A stretch of 64,000 bases of DNA from Persicaria tinctoria (lineage: Eukaryota > Streptophyta > Magnoliopsida > Caryophyllales > Polygonaceae): assembly GCA_037127255.1 (NCBI GenBank), contig JBANSL010000004.1, positions 10,354,001-10,418,000 on the forward strand, in the 5' to 3' direction. Numbering within the stretch: the first letter of the stretch is position 1; the number at the start of each line of letters is the position of its first letter. Of this stretch, positions 11,448 to 22,133 are shown piece after piece. The notes beneath the pieces were generated by a model. That model was not told the origin of the DNA, ran no database searches, and worked only from the letters and a program-made list of their open reading frames with translations. Both the position numbers and the translations under genes were made by a program.

Positions 11448-12170
11448 GTTCGTATGAGACGGAGTTAATAAACTGACTAAAATTATAAACAGGATAAATT
11501 TATAAACGGGGTGTGTATGGTTACTAGTTTATTTTTTTTTAACAGTTAAAAATTGGAGGTTTTTATTTTTAACTCTGTATGGGGAGGGGTTATTTAGTAA
11601 ATTTTAGTTTATTTGGGGGTTTATTTAAGAAGCTACTTTTGATAGCTTTTGGGGAGTTGATGTGGTTTATTTTATTTGAAAAGATCATAATACCCCTAAT
11701 AACAACCAAATAAACTCCACTTTTTACAAATAAATTGTTTTTCGTCCCATACGGAGTTTATATTTTTTCATAAAATTTTAACTACTTTTTACCAACAGTT
11801 TATAAATTTTACCCTGTTTATAATTTTAGTCAGTTTATTAGCCCCGTCCCATACGGCAAGATAATCTACGTATGGGACGAAAAACAATTTATTTGTAAAA
11901 AATTGAGTTTATTTGATTTTTATTAGGGGTATTGTGGTACTTTCAAACCAAATAAGATAAAAGAGAAGGAGTAAAACAGTACTTGTGTAAAATAAACACC
12001 CAAATAAGCACCATTTTATATCTTTTTTTTAACACAATTTTTAACACGTTTTTGTTTATTTTGGCTATCCAAACAACCAAAAAAACTGTTTAAAAAATAA
12101 ACACCCACAAAATAAACTGTTAAAAAATAAACTGCTTATTTTGGTTGCATCCATAAACTGCTTATCAGGA
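11448..12170. repeat. Palindromic MITE cluster, dispersed family
   Basis: The left arm GAGTTAATAAACTGACTAAA at about 11462 is repeated inverted at about 11800-11860 (ending CCCCGTCCCATACGG). After that a second, direct-oriented block starts at about 11868 (CGTATGGGACGAAAAAC) and runs to about 12170. A diverged copy of the same family lies at 30603-30910. The inverted layout and small size indicate MITEs; the superfamily could not be fixed because the target duplication is unclear. Confidence 0.7.
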
Positions 12171-12184
12171 TCCAGGAAGAAGTT

Positions 12185-12680
12185 ATGATTAGACCTGTCA
12201 AACGGGTCATTGGGGCCGGGTTCGGGTCGAGTCACTTCGGGTCTCGGGTAAAGCGGGTCCGGGGTAAAACGGATTCCGGGTATTTCCGGGTTGACTCGAA
12301 CCCAGATTTGACCGGCTTTCGGGTCATTTTGGATCGATTTCGGGTTTGTCAATTTTTTCTTTTTTAAATTAAAAAAAATCATGATTTGATAATTTTGCAA
12401 TAAATTTTAATTATATAAAAAAAAATTAATTATATATAATTATAAATCAACCGGGTCAATCGGATCACCGGGTCAATCGGGTAAATCGAGTCAAAATTAC
12501 CGGATCAATCGGGTCACCGGGTCGAAACCCAGATTTCCCGGAAAATTTTCGGTTTTTCGGGTTCGGGTGGAAATCTGGGTTTCGAACCCCGGCATGGCGG
12601 CTCTTTAATTCAAGGAAAAAAATTCCGGGTTCGGGTCGGAAATTTTTCGGGCGTTCGGGTTGGGTGGGTCGGGTTGTGTT
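12185..12680. repeat. CGGGT-rich low-complexity element
   Basis: Dozens of CGGGT/GGGTC words in both orientations, with an AT-rich core at about 12355-12445. Such tracts are typical of the ends of some plant MITEs. The overlapping open frames (12185-12400 on both strands) are artefacts of the repeat. Confidence 0.7.
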
Positions 12681-12924
12681 TTGACGGTTTTAGTTATGAT
12701 TGTATAATTTGTATTTAATTGTTGATGGAAAGCCAAATTCTTATATTCTTCCAAATTTGTATTGCAAGCGTGTAGCTTGGTTCAAGAATCCTCACAACCA
12801 AAGCAAAGAATAAACTGACACTTAGAAATGGAATTTTTCACACTTGTATACGTTCTGCAGTTTCACTTTCTCTACCCCACACTTGAATTGAAACTTGCAG
12901 GATTCTCCAACATATCAGTCCTTG

Positions 12925-14471
12925 ATGAATCCAGCATTCTGGAACACCATATTTCCCCGGAAATTCAATGTCGATTTTCTCGGTTATACGATACAACTTG
13001 ACTCAGTGGGCATAGTCATAGCCTTGTTTGTGGTTTGCACTGGAGCTCTTTGGCTTCATTTCAGAAAGAATCCCACCAAAGGTCCCCAAAACCTACTTAA
13101 TTATCTGCATATAGTATAGTATAATGTAATGTCTCTTCATGTATTATTAACATACCATATGCATATTACAGGCTTCCTGGATCCAAAGAGGTTTAAGGAC
13201 TTTAAGCTTATCCGGAAAACCCGGCTGAGCCACAACACAGCTAGGTTCAGATTTGCACTTCCTACTCCTACTTCTGTTTTGGGCCTCCCTGTTGGCCAGC
13301 ATATCAGATGCAGGTTAGTTTCTGTAACGTTTCTTTCGACTATCTTTTCGTGTTACTTCCTTTAACTCTACATGTCAATCAGGGGAAAGGACAACCAAGG
13401 GAAAGAGGTTGTAAGGCCATACACTCCTATTACCTTAGATTCCAATCATGGGTACTTTGAACTCGCCGTGAAGGTACTAGTACACTGATTACATTTGAGA
13501 TGAATGCCTTTGGAAAAAGGCATGGTATATATGATCTTGATCTTGATCTTGGTCTTGGAATAGATGTATCCCGCTGGAAGAATGTCGCATCACTTCAGAG
13601 AGATGCGCGTTGGTGATCACATTGGTGTGAAGGGACCTGTGGTATGTATTGTAACTCTAGCTGTTCGTTACGGTTCATTACACAAACTGGCTCTTTTCAA
13701 TGCATTGCTGCTCTCTAGGGACGATTTAAGTATCGGCCTGGACAAGCAAGATCCTTTGGAATGCTGGCTGGAGGCTCTGGAATCACACCCATGTTTCAGG
13801 TTCACGTCTTGACCCATCCTGAACCACAATTTAACAAAGTTCAGCTGTGAGTTAGAACAATAGATTTACGCGAATCTATGTATAATCTTGGGCAGGTCAC
13901 AAGGGCCATCCTGGAGAATCCGAAAGACGAAACCAAAATCCACCTTATCTATGCCAATGTAACAGTAAATGACATTCTATTGAAGGTAAAAATATACAAC
14001 TATGTAAACTCAGTCCCTTGGAAAAAGAGTGCTGAGTTTCTGAATTGCAATACAGGAAGAGCTAGATGGATTCACTCAACAGTATCCGGATCGATTCAAG
14101 GTCTATTATGTTCTGAGCCAGGTCTGTCAGTACCTATATCATCATCTTCCTCTTTCATTCGAATAATCTACGATGCTTACTACATGCTAATCAAGAATAT
14201 ATGCAAGGGCTTACAGCCAGCGGAGAACTGGGATGGCGGTGCAGGGCATATAAACAAGGAAATGATTCAGAAGCATTGCCCAAAACCAGCAACTGACATT
14301 AAGGTGAATATTTCCCTTGAGGTTAATCTTTATAGGCAGTTTAATCACTCATAGAAAGCAATTTATGAACAAGTGCAGATTCTAAAATGTGGACCTCCAG
14401 CAATGAACAAAGCCATGACAGCTCATCTGAATGAGCTTGGATACACTCCAGAAATGCAGTTTAAGTTCTGA
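12925..14471 (+). CDS. CBR1: NADH-cytochrome b5 reductase 1 (9 exons)
   Basis: This flavoprotein passes electrons from NADH to cytochrome b5 at the ER membrane, feeding fatty-acid desaturation and related reactions. Exons: 12925-13081, 13172-13313, 13383-13473, 13564-13641, 13719-13799, 13896-13985, 14056-14121, 14217-14303, 14379-14471. All introns are GT-AG and the joined frame is continuous, giving 294 residues, close to the family's ~280. A membrane anchor lies at about residues 27-46. FAD-binding RPYT is at 111-114, GRMS at 135-138, the NADH-site GGSGIT at 174-179 and CGPPAM at 268-273; the C terminus is EMQFKF. The first in-frame ATG followed by a typical N terminus sets the start. One oddity: the usual GPKGRFKY has Val for Lys at 156, encoded at the end of exon 4 where the donor choice is slightly ambiguous. 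Closest in pattern to Arabidopsis CBR1 from memory; no search was run. Confidence 0.95.
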
Positions 14472-14990
14472 TACATGTAATGAAACATCAAACTCTTTTT
14501 TTTTGGTGTGTTTTGAGTGAGTGAAAATAATTCCTTAGCAGATAATATGTGTGCCTTCAAGTGGGTTTTGCTACTAATGTTTGATATGGTCAACCTCAAT
14601 CCTAAAGAGCCGAGGAGTAGCCCAGGATTTATATACTATGCTTATAGTGTTCACACTCCAGGTAGCGATTGAAGATTTGAAATTTTGAATATTTTCAAGG
14701 TTTAAATTCGACCAAAACTCGTACATATTCGACTACTCGAGTAGATCGAAAGTTAGTTTAAACCTAACAACTTCATATCATTCATTTTGTTTTAGTTGAC
14801 ATGGGTTTTAAGATTATATTTTTGGTAATTTGAGGAGAAATTTGACAATTTTGGTGTAATTGATTGCGCTGCTAGTTGGTCAAAAATGAGTTGGTTTTGT
14901 TAGATTTATAGTGTGTTCGATCCAAATATGTGATATGGGGCCAAATATACGCAAGAAGTTTTTTTTCAAAGTTTGACTTGGATTGATGAC
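14472..14990. other. CBR1 downstream region
   Basis: Contains the presumed 3' UTR of the reductase and unique-looking AT-rich sequence. A phrase CTAGTTGGTCAAAAATGAGTT at about 14873-14893 recurs at about 16438-16458 on the far side of two MITEs, so the host sequence here may have been duplicated before or during MITE insertion. Confidence 0.5.
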
Positions 14991-15673
14991 TAGGGATGAA
15001 AACGGGGCAGTTTCGAGGCGGGGAGTACCCTCCTATCCTCATCCCTGTTTATCAAAACTCCCCCGTCCTCGTCCCCGTCTCCGTTCAGGGATTGGAAATT
15101 GTCTCGTCTCAATCCCCGCCAGGCCCCGGCCCCGTTTAATGTTCCCCATTTTGTTTTCCCCCATCGAATATTAATTTCACAATATAAACTTCACCTTAGT
15201 TTAATATATAAGGCATTTACTATTCACGTGCGCTTTCATAGGATGATAAAAAAATATATAAAATATTAATTTTTTTTAATAATCTCATACTTCTTACTAA
15301 TAAGTATAAGATTATTAAAAAAATTAATAAACAAATTGATATTTTATATAGTTTTTATCATCCTAAGAAAACGTGCATGAATAGTAAAAGACTTATATTT
15401 TCAAACGGAGGGAGTAAAAATTAAAAATGTTAAAATAATATATGTACAAACATTCTAAAGGTGTTAAACATGTCCCCATCGGGGATCCTCACGGGTTTCC
15501 CCATCGGGTAGTGGGGCAGCGTGGGGAACGGGGTGGGGACTATCGTCCCCGTCCGATCCCATCCCCGTGCGGGGAATTGTTTTTGCCCCGTCCTCATCCC
15601 CGTTTATTTTCCCCGTCCCCGTATCGAGGATTCCACATAGGATCGGGGAATCCCCGCCCCATTGTCATTCGTA
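14991..15673. mobile_element. hAT-type MITE with GC-rich ends
   Basis: The left end TAGGGATGAAAACGGGGC matches, inverted, the right end GCCCCATTGTCATTCGTA (complement TACGAATGACAATGGGGC). The 8-base flanks TTGATGAC and TCAATGAC are 6/8 identical, in line with the 8-bp target duplication of hAT elements. Both ends are rich in GGGGA/TCCCC words, and no transposase is encoded. The open frames over the GC-rich ends are not genes. Confidence 0.6.
15219..15420. repeat. Fold-back insert within the hAT MITE
   Basis: TACTATTCACGTGCGCTTTC near 15219 pairs with the complement of GAAAACGTGCATGAATAGTA near 15366, and the inner parts (ATAAAATATTAATTT / AATTGATATTTTATAT) also pair, forming a hairpin of about 180 bases. 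It is followed by CGGAGGGAGTA, the end signature of Stowaway (Tc1/mariner) MITEs. The left counterpart of that signature is missing. Confidence 0.6.
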
Positions 15674-15737
15674 TCAATGACTCGACCGTGTGCACGCCTG
15701 CATAATAGCCTAGCACACAAGTTAATTGCGTTGCTAC

Positions 15738-16433
15738 TAGGGTTGGGGAAAAATTACCATGAAAACCGAACCAATATGTACCAATCGAACTAACATAATT
15801 GGTAACCAATTATATTGGTTAACCAATATAATTGGTACGGTAACGGTAATGAGAATGAAAAAGTTGGTATTACCATTACCAACCATTCCAATTTAATTGG
15901 TTGGTACGGTAATACCAACCAATTCCTACCAAACCAAGTATATCTAGTTATTTTTTTATTTTTTTTATTTTTTTTGTAATTTTTTAAACTTTTTTTTTCT
16001 TCAGAAAATGTTTTTAATCAAGGGAGAAATACTAACTCGCCCTCTATTAAGACGAAAACCTATAGCATTACTCGGAATAATACCTTCCTACTACTAGGTT
16101 GTTTTTGCTTTAGTGTTTAAACACTTTGCAATAACTTTAAAGCTTTATGTTGCTTTCGTTATCAAATATAGTCGGAACGGACAAAAGCCTAAGTGTTGGA
16201 ACAATTTTTACGTTTTAATTAAATCGTATTGTATTTGCATGTTTTTATCTCAACACTCGAAAGTTGATAAATTACCATTATCAATACGTACCAACCAAAT
16301 TAATTGGTTACCAATTAAGTTGGTACAACCTCTTAGGTGGTTGGTAATGATAGAGGTTTTACGATTACCAATTCAAATTTATTAGTACATGATAAACGGA
16401 AAAATAAATTGATAATATACCAATTCCACCCTA
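15738..16433. mobile_element. hAT-like MITE rich in ACCAATT/AATTGGT words
   Basis: Starts TAGGGTTGGGG and ends CCACCCTA, short imperfect inverted ends of hAT type. The 8-base flanks GTTGCTAC and TTTGCTAG share TTGCTA. The inside is a dense array of ACCAATT, AATTGGT and GGTAATACCAA words in both orientations at both ends, around an AT-rich core. No coding potential. The superfamily call is tentative. Confidence 0.5.
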
Positions 16434-16748
16434 TTTGCTAGTTGGTCAAAAATGAGTTTGTGTTGCTAGTTAATTGTGTTGTTAATTGAAAATAAAGATG
16501 CAAAGGGATAGGTCACCGACTTACAAATAGTATAAACTTTGTTTATTCAATACTTTCAACGCGGGACTTTCAATGTGGGACATGTATCCTTTCACATCTC
16601 AACTGTCTTGTAGGCTTGCTTCAACATTGTATTTTTGGTGGGACTCTTCATATATAGCGGATAGCCCAATAGAACCCTTGCATCGTAGTTGCATGGTGTT
16701 GCTTAAATCCTACAGGCTACAGTCTCCAAGTTGAAGGCATTATACGAT
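16434..16748. other. Intergenic, no gene seen
   Basis: Short unique-looking stretch between a MITE and the 3' end of a LINE; nothing recognisable. Confidence 0.5.
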
Positions 16749-18345
16749 TATTTTTTAATTTTTTTTAATTAGGTAATAATTCGGATGGGAAATCTCTATC
16801 CAAAGCATCCTGACGGATGAGGCCTAAAAGACCTATGTCAAGATATAGATCTGGGTCCATGATAGAGTAGCAAAGGTGTGCAACCTTATCCGCTATCTGG
16901 TTACCAATACGGGAAATATGGGATATTTCTACATCCTTAATTTGTTGGAGAAATGCTTGGATATCTGACATAATCATTTCTATTTCCCAGAGACATCCGA
17001 CATGGGTGCGTAAATAGTCCGTGATGATTTTTGAATCTTCTTCTATTATTAAGTCGGTTATCTTTAATTCTCGAGCTTTTTTTACCCCGAGGTAGAGAGC
17101 TAGCGCTTTCGCCATAGAGGGGGGACTGTCCTCCAGTAGCATTACCACCAATGCTGATGGGATCACCTTCCCAATTCCTGATGATGAAACCACAAGAGTT
17201 GTTCGAAGCCGATATGAATGATCCGTCAAAGTTTAGTTTGTATTTGCTGACAGTCGGCTTCCTCCATCGGTAGGCCTTTTCAGTGCTTTTGGTGAGACCC
17301 TTTTCCCGGTTCTGTTTTGTCAAGCCCTCTTTTTCAATTGCGCTCCATCTGCTTGCCCTTTTCCAGTTTTCTGTGTTATCCATGATCATTTTCTTGAGGC
17401 TCTCTGTCGAGGGGATTTTTTCATTTCTGAAAATTGTTTGATTCCTAACAAACCATATCGTCCACCATCTAATTTCTATATTTTGTCTCTTCTCTATCGG
17501 AAGAGTGGAGCCTAAGATGTGTAGAATTTGGTCCATGTCTCTGTTCTCAGATAGAATTATATGGACTCTTTGAGATATTTCTTCTGGGAATCGTTGTTGG
17601 AAATTATTGACGAGGCATTCTACAAATAGATAAATATCATCTTCTTGAAATTGGTTGCAAAGAATACATGTGTTTGATACTGCAACCCCTCTTTAGGATA
17701 AGCGGGTAGCCGTGGCAAGCTCTTTTTGTTTTATTTTCCATATAAAAATTTTCACTTTTGGGGGCGCATCAAGTCTCCAAATCCACGAGTATTCATCCGT
17801 TTCTCTTTGTGATGTATGTGAGACTAGTTTATATGCACTTGATGTTGTAAACTAGCCCTTTTTGGCAAGCCACCAATACAGTCTGTCTCTGAAAGGGGTA
17901 ATTGGTAGGGGGATTTTCAATATTTCTTCTGTTATAGGTCCTGGGAGAACGGAAATAAGCTTTTCCCTCCACCATTGCCCACCTATAATGAAATCATTTA
18001 CAATATCATGTGGATTTATGTTATGTTGAGAGTCTATTCTATCCAGAAGTGGTGTTGTTGTGACCCAATTGTTTGTCCAGGACTTAATTGATTTCCCATC
18101 CCCGACTAACCAAATGAGCCCCGATTTGAATTTTGGGATTAGAGTCCTTAGTTTCGACCACTGCCAAGATGCACTGCCTTTTGTAGAGTAGGTAAGGATA
18201 TGGGGTTCTATTTTAAGTATTTGTATTGTATGATTTTGACGCAGTAATTCTCCGGTTCTGCCAGAATTTTCCATAAGAGTTTTAGTTGTAGTGCTTCGTT
18301 CATGTTTCTGGTTTTCCTTATTCCTAATCCTCCCTCCACTTTTGA
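16749..18345 (-). pseudogene. L1-type LINE 3' end (RT-associated zinc region and RNase H)
   Basis: Minus-strand order: 18274-17852 is the region downstream of RT with the zf-RVT domain (GLIWLVGDGKSIKSWTNNW and RDRLYWWLAKKG), about 17700-17540 the rest of that domain, 17536-17180 a linker plus the start of RNase H (YKLNFDGSF), and 17229-16765 the rest of RNase H (AKALALYLGVKKAREL, IIEEDSK, GNQIADKVAHL). A frame change near 17190 separates the two RNase H halves and stops occur upstream, so the copy is dead. The end at 16749-16770 is a T-rich run, the complement of the poly(A) tail. The element is 5' truncated at about 18345; endonuclease and most of RT are absent. Confidence 0.85.
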
Positions 18346-18440
18346 TTTACTAGGCACACATGTAGTATTACAGTAAACAAAATAAAACTAAATATTCTTA
18401 CTAGGCACACATGTAGTATTACATTAAACAAAAAAAAAAA
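18346..18440. repeat. Short direct duplication
   Basis: TACTAGGCACACATGTAGTA occurs at about 18348 and 18400, each followed by TTACAGTAAAC or TTACATTAAAC and A-rich sequence. It lies at the truncated end of the LINE. Confidence 0.75.
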
Positions 18441-18889
18441 AAAAACAGCGGACCACAATTTGTAACCAAATATTCATAAGATAGTCTTAATCCTTGGAAA
18501 AAGGGGAAAAAAGAGGATTTAAGAAGAGAGATTAGCACTGAATATACCAAAAATTCATCTCATTTGCAAAAGTAACCCCCCTCATTTAAATTTTGCAAAA
18601 CTAACAATTATGCCTAAAAAATTGTAGAAGTAACAGGTGCCCCCAACTTGCTATTCAAGGTAATTGTAATCATCACACAGTACGGTGCCATTACAAGGAA
18701 GTTCAGGCGATAGAGAGGGATTGAAGACGATTGAGAGAGAAGCATCTGAACCCCCATTCGACTACGAGAGAGTTCTATAGAGAGAGAGATAGAAGGAGTT
18801 TTAAAACGAAGAAGCCGACAAGAGAAGAGATACCAGAGGCGTTTAAAGAAGAATAATCCTCCACCCACGCAGAAATCAAGTAAGTACTC
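18441..18889. other. No gene seen
   Basis: AT-rich then mixed sequence, including an AGAGAGAGATAGAAGG-type purine run at about 18775-18795. Open frames on the minus strand (18614-18972) show no family motif. Confidence 0.5.
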
Positions 18890-19603
18890 AGCCTCCCTCT
18901 CTTGAACCCGAAGTGCATCTCATGCGTGCATGCCACAGGCTGGACGATGATGCCGAGAGGGCGACCGGGCACGACTGACTCGACGCAGGAGGTGGTGTGA
19001 CAGGGTAGAGCTCCCCGGTGTTGTTACATCTCATGCGAGTAACCCCTGTAGTAAGATCGTTCACAGAGAAACCATAGGGATCAAACGCAAGGGAAACGTT
19101 GTTGTCAGTAGTGAACCGACGGACAGAGATAAGGTTTTGACAATCTTTGGGGCAATGAGGACATTGTTGAGGTGTAGTAGGTGGGTTGGTGTCTGTAATT
19201 TGGCATGGCCAATTCCCGAAGTAGCAAGACGACCACCATTTCCGACGATAATAGAGTGTGTAGGGCCCTTAAAGGAAATATATGAGAGGTTACCTGAGGA
19301 GTTCGTCATGTGGGAGGTGGCACCAGTGTCCATGTACCAAGAAGAGTCTGAAGATGTCGGCTGCATAGAGGAGAAGACGTGATGCCCATCCGGCGAAACA
19401 TAGCCTTGATCAGGCGATGTCAGATAGACCTGAGGTTGCAGGGCAGGAGAGCCAGACTGTAGCCAATGAGGGTTGAAGCCAAGCACTGGGGACCATCGAG
19501 GGGCGGCGTTCCAAGGACGAGGGCCACCAGTCCACGTATGCCGCGGCCGCTGCATAGAGCGGTGGCCGCTGCTGCTACCTATGCTAATGTCGGAGGAGAA
19601 CAT
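18890..19603 (-). pseudogene. Ty1/copia protease and GAG-pre-integrase fragment
   Basis: The minus-strand frame from 19603 contains the copia protease active-site signature WYMDTGATSHMT, followed by HLNNVLIAPKI and, after a frame change near 19080, FDPYGFSVNDLTTG and a degenerate WHARMRC near 18920, the counterpart of the pre-integrase LWHxRLGH. Gag, integrase core, RT and RNase H are absent. It belongs with the LTR/primer-site region at 20085-20240, about 480 bases upstream, so most of gag has been deleted. Dead fragment. Confidence 0.8.
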
Positions 19604-20084
19604 TTTTTTTTTAATAAATAATTAACTTAGGGCCAAAAACGGAAATAGTACAAATATAAGGGACGTTTTTGTAATTTCTATAAGAGAAATTGAAAACTAT
19701 CGGCTTTCTTCCTCCTTGACTTGCGTACAATGAAGAACGCCGCCGGACGAATCGACAAGCTCCTCGGCGGCGATGGCTCACGGCAGGCGGCGATTGGCAA
19801 GCTCGAGCAGATGTGGTCGGCGACAACAGTGTGACCGGAGGCGGGTGTGTTGGTCCGGCGGTTTTTGGCCAACGATTGGAGAGGGAGGGAGGACGGCTGC
19901 TCACGGCTCGGCGGCGAGTGTGGTCCGGCTGCTCACGGCTCGGATTCACGGGATGATTCGAGAGAGGAGGACGGTGAGGCTGAGTGAGGCGAGGGCAGAG
20001 AGAGAGAGCGGCGGTGAGGAGACGACGCCGGCGACGGAAGAGGAGGGGTGGGGCGGGAGGATCAAATTAGGGTTTCGTGAGGAA
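19604..20084 (-). other. GC-rich leader-like region of the deleted copia element
   Basis: A GC-rich stretch (19700-20070) with CGGCGG, GAGAGAGAG and a duplicated phrase GGCTGCTCACGGCTCGG (about 19896 and 19929). On the minus strand it would be the leader between a primer site and the protease fragment. Open frames on both strands are of biased composition (Arg/Pro/Ser) and have no recognised domain. A captured host first exon cannot be excluded. Confidence 0.4.
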
Positions 20085-20240
20085 GAAAAGTCTGTGATAC
20101 CGAGTAGGATTCTAGAATTAATGTAAAGTCATCCTTGAGGGTTTCCATTCATTGATAAACATATATATAGGTTGCAAAGGTATTGAGCCTTTTGGGCCAA
20201 CTATACAATATAAGACCTATGTAATCTATCAGATTGTCCC
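20085..20240 (-). repeat. Probable copia 5' LTR and primer-binding site
   Basis: On the minus strand, GGTATCACAGAC at about 20086-20097 resembles the tRNA-iMet primer site TGGTATCAGAGC of copia elements, with changes. Directly upstream is a candidate LTR starting TGGGACAATCTGATAG near 20240, with a TATATATA box near 20165 and ending ATTCTAGAATCCTACTC. No second LTR was found on the other side of the protease fragment. Confidence 0.45.
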
Positions 20241-20465
20241 ATTGTAAATAGTCAGCCAAGTTTGGGAGAAATCGGGTTGAATTTTTTTTAAACCCTAACT
20301 TTGTGGGAATTGGAAGGTTTGGGGGAAGTAATTATTGGAAAATTGAGGAACTTGTGATGTGCAAATGGTCATGGAAGTCGTCGGGGATGGGAAGACGAAG
20401 TTGAAATTGAAGGTCTGAACGTGTGTGAATCGAACTGAAAATCTCGATTAATTGGTGGATTTTAG

Positions 20466-21415
20466 AATGGGGAAATTGTTACTGTCACGCAACTTTTACT
20501 GTCATACATTTTTTTGTCACACATTGTTTCTTTACTAGCACGCATTTTTTCTTTACTGGCACGAATTTGTTCTTTATTGGCATGGATTTTGCTGTTACTG
20601 CAACTTGTTTTAGCAACCTGTAACATTTAGTGTACACACTTGTATCTCAACCTCTCAGGTATAAAAATAAGTGACCCATTGTTACAACTAAAGGAGGGAA
20701 GGTCGTGCCGACGTCGTTGAGCAAGATTGGAAGGACCAACCGTTTCTCCAAGATTGGGAGGGCCAACCATTTCTCCAAGATGGTGCTCCTTCGCTATATG
20801 GACGATGCCCTTGCCGCTGCAGATTGGAAGAGGCTCCTGGATAGCCCCCTTGGGGGAATGTGCTTGTTTGCTGATTGTTTTAGGTCTGGAGGTTTTCGGT
20901 TGTGTTAGGACTCGTACATTTGCTCACTTTTGATGATTTTAGCACTCGTAAGAAACTCCATATTGTTGTTTTTATAACTATAGGAGTATGTTGACTTTAG
21001 TTGATTTTATTACTCATAAAGATTTGGCCTTGATTGTTCTATTTGGACTTTGCTCGCTGTTATTGTTTTAGATCTACACTTTGATGTTGGTTGTAGACAT
21101 CGAAACATCATTTTTTCTTTATTGTCATAGATTTTTGGAATGGGGAAAATTGTTACTGCTACACAAATTTTACTGTCATACATTTTTTTGTCACGCAATT
21201 TTTCTTTACTGGCATACATTTTTTCCGTACTGGTACGAGTTTTTTCTTTATTGGCAGGAATTTGGCAGTTACTGAAACTTAATTGTTTTAGCAACATGTA
21301 ACCTTGAGTGTACACACTTGCATCTCAAGTATAAAAACAAGTGACCCATAGCTAGAACTAAATGAGGGAAGGTCGTGTCGACGTCGTCGAGCAAGATTGG
21401 AAGGACCAATCGTTT
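20466..21415. repeat. Direct duplication, ~665-bp period
   Basis: The block GAATGGGGAAATTGTTACTG at about 20466 recurs at about 21135, and similarity runs on for about 280 bases through TGAGCAAGATTGGAAGGACC (20719) and CGAGCAAGATTGGAAGGACC (21386). Each copy opens with about six degenerate ~21-bp units of the form TTTACTGGCACGCATTTTTTC. The copies could be short LTR-like repeats around a ~380-bp interior, or a simple tandem duplication; no TG/CA ends or target duplication were identified. Confidence 0.7.
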
Positions 21416-21624
21416 TTCACTCTTGTCCACGTTCCCATCGACCATCAGACACGAGAGTGACAAAGACCAGCCCTTTCTCCCCCGTAAAAGTAAGAGAAGA
21501 AGATGGTCTCATAATTATCGGTTCGGTATATGAAGAGGATAGGGGGTTGTCATGACTATAAAACGAATACGATAAGCATACTTACCCATATTCGTTACTA
21601 TATATTGTCTGAAGTTGGCACATG

Positions 21625-21983
21625 GTTAGACCTGGGGAAACGTGGGCTGGCCCGCCCGGCCCGTCCCGCCCGCCTGCGAAATTGGACAGGCTTTGGTATG
21701 GGGAAAAGCCCATGCGGGCCGCTAGGCCCGGCCCGCTCCCACAACGGGTGCGGGATTGGACAAATTAATCAACCCGTTACGGGACGCTAGGCCCGTAACG
21801 GGTACCCGCCTTTTTTATTAACATTAATATATACTACTGTTTTTATTAGTAAATATATTTACTGTATTATTAGTAACTATATAGTTAGTAAATATATACT
21901 ACTGTTTTTATTAGTAAATATACTACATTAATATATAGTACTGTTTTTATTATTAAATATATACTACTGTTTTTATTAGTAAA
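21625..21983. mobile_element. Left half of a GC-rich-ended element split by Helitron B
   Basis: Begins near ACCTGGGGAAACGTGGGC and is rich in GGCCCG/CGGGCC words to about 21810, followed by repeats of ATATACTACTGTTTTTATTA. The same architecture in mirror order lies at 28718-28998, on the other side of the Helitron, ending TGCCCGGGTCTACACGTGG. The two are therefore one older element interrupted by the Helitron. Confidence 0.6.
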
Positions 21984-22133
21984 CTAGGTAATAACCGCGC
22001 GCGAATGCGCGCGGTTTTGTCGTTTCCTCAAACTATGAAGCAGTATCCCCTTGACACTTGGAACAATCCGGAAAATTCGGAACCCTGAACACTCGGAATG
22101 GTACAGCCATTCTGGACCATCCACGACATTTAC

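Noticed and set aside
12828..12924. Upstream ATG at 12828 as the CBR1 start
   Set aside because: It is in another frame and meets stops; the ATG at 12925 gives the expected length and membrane-anchor N terminus.
19061..19603. Intact copia gag-pol gene
   Set aside because: Only the protease and a partial pre-integrase region are present, with a frame change; no integrase, RT or RNase H follows.
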